Shown: positions 59,879 to 64,000 of the stretch, piece by piece | Numbering within the stretch: the first letter of the stretch is position 1 | Layout of the letters: each line of letters begins with the position of its first letter | Assembly (NCBI GenBank): GCA_023397675.1 | Contig: JAEWTV010000109.1 | Span: forward strand, 1 to 64,000 | DNA: 64,000 bases | Source of the DNA: Bacillota bacterium | Lineage (GTDB): Bacteria > Bacillota > Clostridia > Acetivibrionales > JANLFN01 | Direction of reading: 5' to 3' | The notes under the pieces: generated by a model | Databases searched by the model: none | Seen by the model: the letters and a program-made list of their open reading frames with translations, nothing else | What the model was told of the DNA's origin: nothing | Program-made: the position numbers and the translations under genes

Positions 59879-61375
59879 TCATTCTCTTGGCTTCATAGTA
59901 GGGAAGAGTATTACATCCCTGATTGAATAAGAATCTGTAAGCAGCATAATAAGCCTGTCAATGCCTATTCCCAATCCACCTGTAGGAGGCATTCCATATT
60001 CAAGTGCATTAATATAATCCTCATCAATAATCTGAGCTTCCTCATCCCCAGCTTCTCTTTTTTTCATCTGGTTGACAAACCTTTCACGCTGATCTATAGG
60101 GTCATTAAGCTCGGAGTATGCATTACCCATTTCGCGGCCCGTAATAAAAAGTTCAAACCTTTCTGTATATTCTGGCTTTCCCGGTTTCCTTTTTGTTAAT
60201 GGACTTACTTCTGTAGGATAATCGTAAATGAATGTAGGCTGAATAAGGTTTTCTTCAACGAACTCTTCGAAGAAAAGATTAAGTATTTCACCCTTTGTCG
60301 GATTACCGTCAATGTGAACATTCTTTTCCTTGGCGATTTTCTTTGCCTCGTCATCACTTGTTATTTCATCAAAGTCAATACCTGTATACTGTTTTACGAC
60401 ATCATGCATTGAAACTCTTGACCATGGTGGAGTAAGGTCAATCTCCTGGCCTTGATAAGTGATTTTAGTAGTGCCAAGCACTTCCTTAGCTGCATTTGAA
60501 ATAAGATTTTCTGTTATTTCCATCATACCGTTGTAATCTGTATATGCTTGGTAAAGCTCAAGCATTGTAAACTCAGGGTTGTGCTTTATAGACATACCTT
60601 CGTTTCTGAAATTCCTGCCTATTTCATAAACCCTTTCAAGACCTCCTACAATCAAACGTTTTAAGTAAAGCTCAGGAGCGATTCTTAAATAAAGATCTAT
60701 ATCAAGTGTATTGTGGTGTGTTATAAATGGCTTCGCAGAAGCACCACCAGGAATAACATTCAGCAAAGGAGTATCTACCTCAAGGAAATTACGCTTGTCC
60801 AAAAATTCTCTGATAGACTTGATAACCTTGCTTCTAACAATAAAATCCTTTTTGACATCAGGGTTAACTATAAGATCAACGTACCTTTGTCTGTATCTCA
60901 GGTCAGGATCTTTAAGCCCATGCCATTTTTCAGGCAGTGGCTGCAATGACTTTGCAAGAAGGGTTATTTCCTTAACCTTGACAGATATTTCACCCTTGTG
61001 GGTTTTGAAAACTGTTCCCTTTGCACCGACCATATCACCTATATCAAACTTTTTGAAGTCTTCGTAACTTTCTTCACCTATTTCATCTATTCTTACATAT
61101 ATCTGAATTTTGCCGTCTCTGTCCTGAACATCACAGAAACCAGCTTTACCCATGCCTCTTTTTGACATAAGTCTTCCGGCTATTGATACTTCAGTGCCGT
61201 CCATTTCCTCAAAGTGGTCAAGTATCGAAATAGTTGAGCTTGTTACATCATATTTTACTATTTTAAAAGGGTCCTTATTGTCTGCTTGCAGATCAGATAA
61301 CTTTAATCTCCTGATTTTTAAAAGTTCATTTAAGTCTTGTTCTTCCATGTTATTTGTAGTATTTTGTTCTGACAT
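59879..61375 (-). CDS. lysS: Lysyl-tRNA synthetase, class II
   Basis: A 498-residue enzyme. N-terminal OB-fold anticodon domain (VSIAGRLMSKRGMGKAGF near 62), then class II motif 2 GRNFRNEGMSIKHNPEFTM and motif 3 GLGIGIDRLIMLLTDSYSIR near 470. Normal length. Starts with ATG behind AGGAGG-like GAGGAT, 147 bases after greA. Confidence 0.96.
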   Translation of the reverse strand: MSEQNTTNNMEEQDLNELLKIRRLKLSDLQADNKDPFKIVKYDVTSSTISILDHFEEMDGTEVSIAGRLMSKRGMGKAGFCDVQDRDGKIQIYVRIDEIGEESYEDFKKFDIGDMVGAKGTVFKTHKGEISVKVKEITLLAKSLQPLPEKWHGLKDPDLRYRQRYVDLIVNPDVKKDFIVRSKVIKSIREFLDKRNFLEVDTPLLNVIPGGASAKPFITHHNTLDIDLYLRIAPELYLKRLIVGGLERVYEIGRNFRNEGMSIKHNPEFTMLELYQAYTDYNGMMEITENLISNAAKEVLGTTKITYQGQEIDLTPPWSRVSMHDVVKQYTGIDFDEITSDDEAKKIAKEKNVHIDGNPTKGEILNLFFEEFVEENLIQPTFIYDYPTEVSPLTKRKPGKPEYTERFELFITGREMGNAYSELNDPIDQRERFVNQMKKREAGDEEAQIIDEDYINALEYGMPPTGGLGIGIDRLIMLLTDSYSIRDVILFPTMKPRE

Positions 61376-61456
61376 TTCTTATCCTCCTGAACAACTCTTT
61401 AGTTTTTATTATTTAAATTGTAATATCGTTTTTGAAACATAGGCAACATGAAAAAT

Positions 61457-61484
61457 AACAGTTTACACTAGAGTGTAAACTGTT
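61457..61484 (-). terminator. Perfect hairpin between greA and lysS
   Basis: AACAGTTTACAC-TAGA-GTGTAAACTGTT is a perfect 12-base stem; on the minus strand it is followed by ATTTTTC. Its stem uses the same GTTTACA words as the TACAG repeats. Confidence 0.75.
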
Positions 61485-61522
61485 TATCTAATTATTATAT
61501 ATTAAACTAAGTAAGAGAGCAA

Positions 61523-61996
61523 TTATTTATAAATCTTAAGAACTTTAAACTTGATTAGTCCATCCGGAACAGCTACCTCAACCACGCTGCCTTTTTTTTG
61601 CCCCATCAAAGCGCTTCCTACAGGAGATTCGTTTGATATTTTGGACTTTGACGGATTTGCTTCAGTTGAACCTACTATTGAGTATTCAACTTCCTCATTA
61701 AACTCCATATCGAGAAGCTTAACCTTTGAGCCAAGGCTGACTACTTCAGTATTAACCTCATCTTCATCTATGACCTTTGCGTGCTTAAGCATGGTTTCAA
61801 TCTGGAGTATCCTTGTTTCTACCTGAGCCTGTTCATTTTTTGCTTCATCATATTCTGAGTTTTCCGATATATCACCAAATGAAAGTGCCTGCTTTATTCT
61901 TTCAGCCACTTCAAGCCTTTTTCTCTTTAAGTATTCAAGTTCTTCCTCCAACTTTTTTAAACCCTCATAAGTTAGTACAACTTCTTTAATGGTCAT
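61523..61996 (-). CDS. greA: Transcription elongation factor GreA
   Basis: A 157-residue protein of normal length. The N-terminal coiled coil (LEELEYLKRKRLEVAERIKQ) carries the conserved FGDISENSEYDEAKNEQAQV with the acidic tip residues, and the C-terminal FKBP-like domain ends in SPVGSALMGQKKGSVVEVA. It rescues backtracked RNA polymerase by stimulating RNA cleavage. AAAGGAG precedes the ATG. Confidence 0.96.
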   Translation of the reverse strand: MTIKEVVLTYEGLKKLEEELEYLKRKRLEVAERIKQALSFGDISENSEYDEAKNEQAQVETRILQIETMLKHAKVIDEDEVNTEVVSLGSKVKLLDMEFNEEVEYSIVGSTEANPSKSKISNESPVGSALMGQKKGSVVEVAVPDGLIKFKVLKIYK

Positions 61997-62084
61997 TCAA
62001 AGATTCTCCTTTGCGCAATATTTTTGTTGTGGTTTTACGCCAATGGAATTTTTTATATTATGATGTGAGGTTAAAATATAAACA

Positions 62085-62107
62085 GCACTGATGTCTTGAA
62101 ACAGTGC
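62085..62107 (-). terminator. Leader hairpin of greA
   Basis: GCACTG and CAGTGC form a stem within the greA 5' leader, followed on the minus strand by TGTTTATATTTT. It may be a terminator for the upstream gene that lies after the greA promoter, or an attenuator. Confidence 0.45.
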
Positions 62108-62137
62108 CTTATAATTACACCCCTATTATTTTATATA

Positions 62138-62166
62138 ATTATAGAATACAAAGTATTCATTGTCAA
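62138..62166 (-). promoter_or_regulatory. Sigma-A promoter of greA-lysS
   Basis: On the minus strand TTGACA, 17-base spacer, TATAAT. The spacer contains the inverted repeat GAATAC-TTT-GTATTC. Confidence 0.85.
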
Positions 62167-62199
62167 GAAAGCATTTTAATCAACTATTGTACAAATTTT

Positions 62200-63201
62200 C
62201 TAAATTACTTTGCCGCTTTTTGTACTGGATATGGAGATGTTCTCTCTCTTCAAAAAGCCATGCCTCCCAACAAATCCGTTTATTTTAAATCCAAGCCTTT
62301 CAAATTCTTGATCAAGGCTTACCAGCGCTTCCAGCTTATACGAGCTTGAAGTTAAAAAACCACCAAGTTCCTCCTTATGGGAAAGCATAATTTCACTAAG
62401 CTCCGTAGAAGTATAAAGTTTTTGTACTTCTTCAGGAATTATGGTTTTTATTTTATCTGGAATTTTAATTTCTATACCATTGATTATTTCATTTGTTCCA
62501 AAAAGTCTGCTAATGTCGGAGTTGTTATAGTTTATAACAATTGCCTTCGACTTTATTCGTGTGGCATTATTGAAATCAGCAAGATTCAAAAGATTTACTA
62601 TTACATCACATTCAGAAAGTCCATTTTTAAGGTTATTTGTCAGTCTCACCGAAAGACCTGTATCTTCACACAGCCTTTCCAGTTCATTCATAATAATATC
62701 CTTATCTTCAGTAACAATTGTGAGGTATTTTATAAAAGGAGAGAGGAGCCATACAAGTGAATAGAGTTCTTCATAGTTGTCACCATGAATAAAGGCAATA
62801 TCAAGGTTGCTGAGTTTTATACCCCTCTGTGTGAAAATCTCATTCAATATTCTTAGTAAAAGTGACTCATATATATACCTGCCTGTATAAATGGGGGTAA
62901 CGCAGTCAAAGATACCAAGCCTTATAAGATTTTTTGGATATATTATTTCTTCAATATTTGCGTCATGGCATTCTTGGGTTATCTGCTGTTCTAGCTTTCT
63001 TATTTTACGGTCTGACAGCTCTTTCATATCAGTGAGCAAATAAGGAAGATTCAATAAGTGACAATTAAGGTTTAACTCCGAAAATGGCAACTGCTGTACC
63101 TTTGCTTTTTTGTTGCCGGAAAATAGTTGGGACAGCTTATTAAAAAAATGCTCTTTAGGCTTATTGTTGATATCATATGATACAAGTGCAAAGTTTCCCA
63201 T
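62200..63201 (-). CDS. Unknown protein, 333 residues
   Basis: A cytosolic protein with mixed alpha/beta character. Two Rossmann-like stretches are visible (LDIAFIHGDNYEELYSLVW near 125 and SECDVIVNLLNLADFN near 195), the latter like dehydrogenase-type strand-turn-helix but without a GxGxxG. The C-terminal part FERLGFKINGFVGRHGF is distinctive. GAGGA precedes the ATG. It lies alone between guaB and greA. I do not recognise a family. Confidence 0.65.
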   Translation of the reverse strand: MGNFALVSYDINNKPKEHFFNKLSQLFSGNKKAKVQQLPFSELNLNCHLLNLPYLLTDMKELSDRKIRKLEQQITQECHDANIEEIIYPKNLIRLGIFDCVTPIYTGRYIYESLLLRILNEIFTQRGIKLSNLDIAFIHGDNYEELYSLVWLLSPFIKYLTIVTEDKDIIMNELERLCEDTGLSVRLTNNLKNGLSECDVIVNLLNLADFNNATRIKSKAIVINYNNSDISRLFGTNEIINGIEIKIPDKIKTIIPEEVQKLYTSTELSEIMLSHKEELGGFLTSSSYKLEALVSLDQEFERLGFKINGFVGRHGFLKRENISISSTKSGKVI

Positions 63202-63292
63202 ATTATTTTCCTCACAAATAAATAGTATCAGACAAGGTTTAGTGCCTGTACTTAATACTATTTAGCTGTTTAAAAAAATATGCATGGAGAAA

Positions 63293-63320
63293 CAAAAAAG
63301 GACGGTTAAAAACCGCCCTT
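63293..63320 (-). terminator. Terminator of guaB
   Basis: On the minus strand AAGGGCGGTT and AACCGTCCTT pair around a short T loop, followed by TTTTTTG. Confidence 0.88.
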
Positions 63321-63333
63321 GAATTTATAAGAT

Positions 63334-64000
63334 TTAAGAACTGAAGTCACTTTCCTTGAGAATAACATCATGCGCTCCACCTTCAATAATACTTGTTGCT
63401 GATACAAGCGACAAGCGTGCGTCTTTATGAAATTCTTCAATTGAGCTTACGCCACAGTTGCACATTGTTGATTTAATTTTACTTACGGTTGCATCAAGGT
63501 TATCTTTAAGCTTGCCGGCATATGGAACATATGAATCCACACCTTCTTCAAATTCAAGTTTGGTGTTGTCTCCACCGTGATCATATCTTTGCCAGTTACG
63601 TGCTCTGTTTGAACCTTCACCCCAATATTCCTTAACAAAGTTGCCTCCAACTTTAAGCTTTCTTCCTGGGCTTTCATCAAATCTTGCAAAATATCTTCCA
63701 AGCATTATGAAGTTTGCGCCCATTGCAAGTGCGAGGGTCATATGATAGTCATGCACAATACCTCCGTCAGAGCATATCGGAACATAAATACCGGTCTTTT
63801 CATAGTACTCATCCCTTGCCTTGGCTACTTCAATAACTGATGTTGCCTGGCCTCTGCCTATACCCTTCTGCTCTCTTGTAATACAGATGGAGCCTCCGCC
63901 TATACCGACTTTAATAAAGTCAGCACCTGCTTCTACAAGGTAAAGGAAGCCTTCTTTATCAACTACATTTCCAGCCCCAACCTTAACAGCTTCACCGTAT
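63334..64000 (-). CDS. guaB: Inosine-5'-monophosphate dehydrogenase, C-terminal part
   Basis: 222 codons of an open frame that enters from beyond the window and ends at 63334-63336. GGGSICITREQKGIGRG carries the catalytic Cys loop, VPICSDGGIVHDYHMTLALA the IMP-phosphate-binding Asp region, and GRYFARFDESPGRK the active-site flap region. The enzyme oxidises IMP to XMP in guanine nucleotide synthesis. The motif spelling GGGSICITRE and the length of the tail fit the longer clostridial IMPDH type. The N terminus is outside the window. Confidence 0.93.
   Translation of the reverse strand, partial: YGEAVKVGAGNVVDKEGFLYLVEAGADFIKVGIGGGSICITREQKGIGRGQATSVIEVAKARDEYYEKTGIYVPICSDGGIVHDYHMTLALAMGANFIMLGRYFARFDESPGRKLKVGGNFVKEYWGEGSNRARNWQRYDHGGDNTKLEFEEGVDSYVPYAGKLKDNLDATVSKIKSTMCNCGVSSIEEFHKDARLSLVSATSIIEGGAHDVILKESDFSS

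Noticed and set aside
61997..62199. Possible T-box or lysine riboswitch before greA-lysS
   Set aside because: No T-box sequence or lysine aptamer pattern is present; only a simple hairpin and a sigma-A promoter are seen.

Overview
The window looks like a chromosome segment of a low-GC, spore-forming Firmicute, most likely a mesophilic clostridium of the Ruminiclostridium / Clostridium cellulolyticum type. The reasons are AT-rich DNA with strong GGAGG ribosome-binding sites and frequent TTG/GTG starts, a Spo0E-like gene, a SigB/SigF-type partner-switching operon, c-di-GMP riboswitches and the clostridial form of GuaB. The genus is an inference from gene content.

Layout. 1-0.9 kb: decayed sequence, the tail of an unrecognised gene and one small conserved-looking gene. 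0.9-5.4 kb: an HD-GYP-type protein, a parallel beta-helix protein without signal peptide, a beta-rich protein of unknown function and a polysaccharide deacetylase without signal peptide, with a nested inverted-repeat element between them. 5.4-24.1 kb: a Wzx/Wzy-type rhamnose-containing exopolysaccharide or capsule locus. It encodes an acyltransferase, Wzz-like protein, tyrosine kinase, PHP phosphatase, RfbDABC, flippase, glycosyltransferases, a Wzy-like polymerase, an LCP ligase and the initiating sugar-phosphate transferase. Two more secreted beta-helix proteins sit inside it; one is preceded by two tandem c-di-GMP-I riboswitches. 24.4-27.6 kb: YtxH-like and helical membrane proteins and a two-component system. 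27.8-34 kb: a membrane glycosylation operon (GT39, GtrB, GtrA, GalU, GT87-like), probably controlled by the adjacent response regulator. 34.2-45.4 kb: a DnaA-box cluster, hpf, an unknown membrane protein, M28 lipoprotein peptidase, chorismate mutase, pcrA, then small regulators (MarR, MerR, HxlR), an EFR1 ferredoxin/flavodoxin, a VOC protein, a lipoprotein and a HAD phosphatase. 45.5-54.7 kb: a near-complete histidine operon hisZGDCB-purC-hisHA-hisF-hisIE with purC inside it. 55.2-64 kb: an AlbA_2 protein, XRE regulator, Spo0E-like peptide, the rsbV-rsbW-sigB-rsbW-like module headed by a J-like membrane protein, lysS, greA, an unknown protein and the 3' part of guaB.

How it fits together. The first 24 kb read as a c-di-GMP-linked surface polysaccharide system: a putative c-di-GMP hydrolase, riboswitches, polymer synthesis and anchoring, and three related beta-helix proteins that could bind or cut the polymer. 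Dispersed TACAG-type repeats lie directly 3' of several stop codons (pcrA, the HAD phosphatase, purC, hisIE) in gene-sense orientation and look like a genome-wide repeat family.
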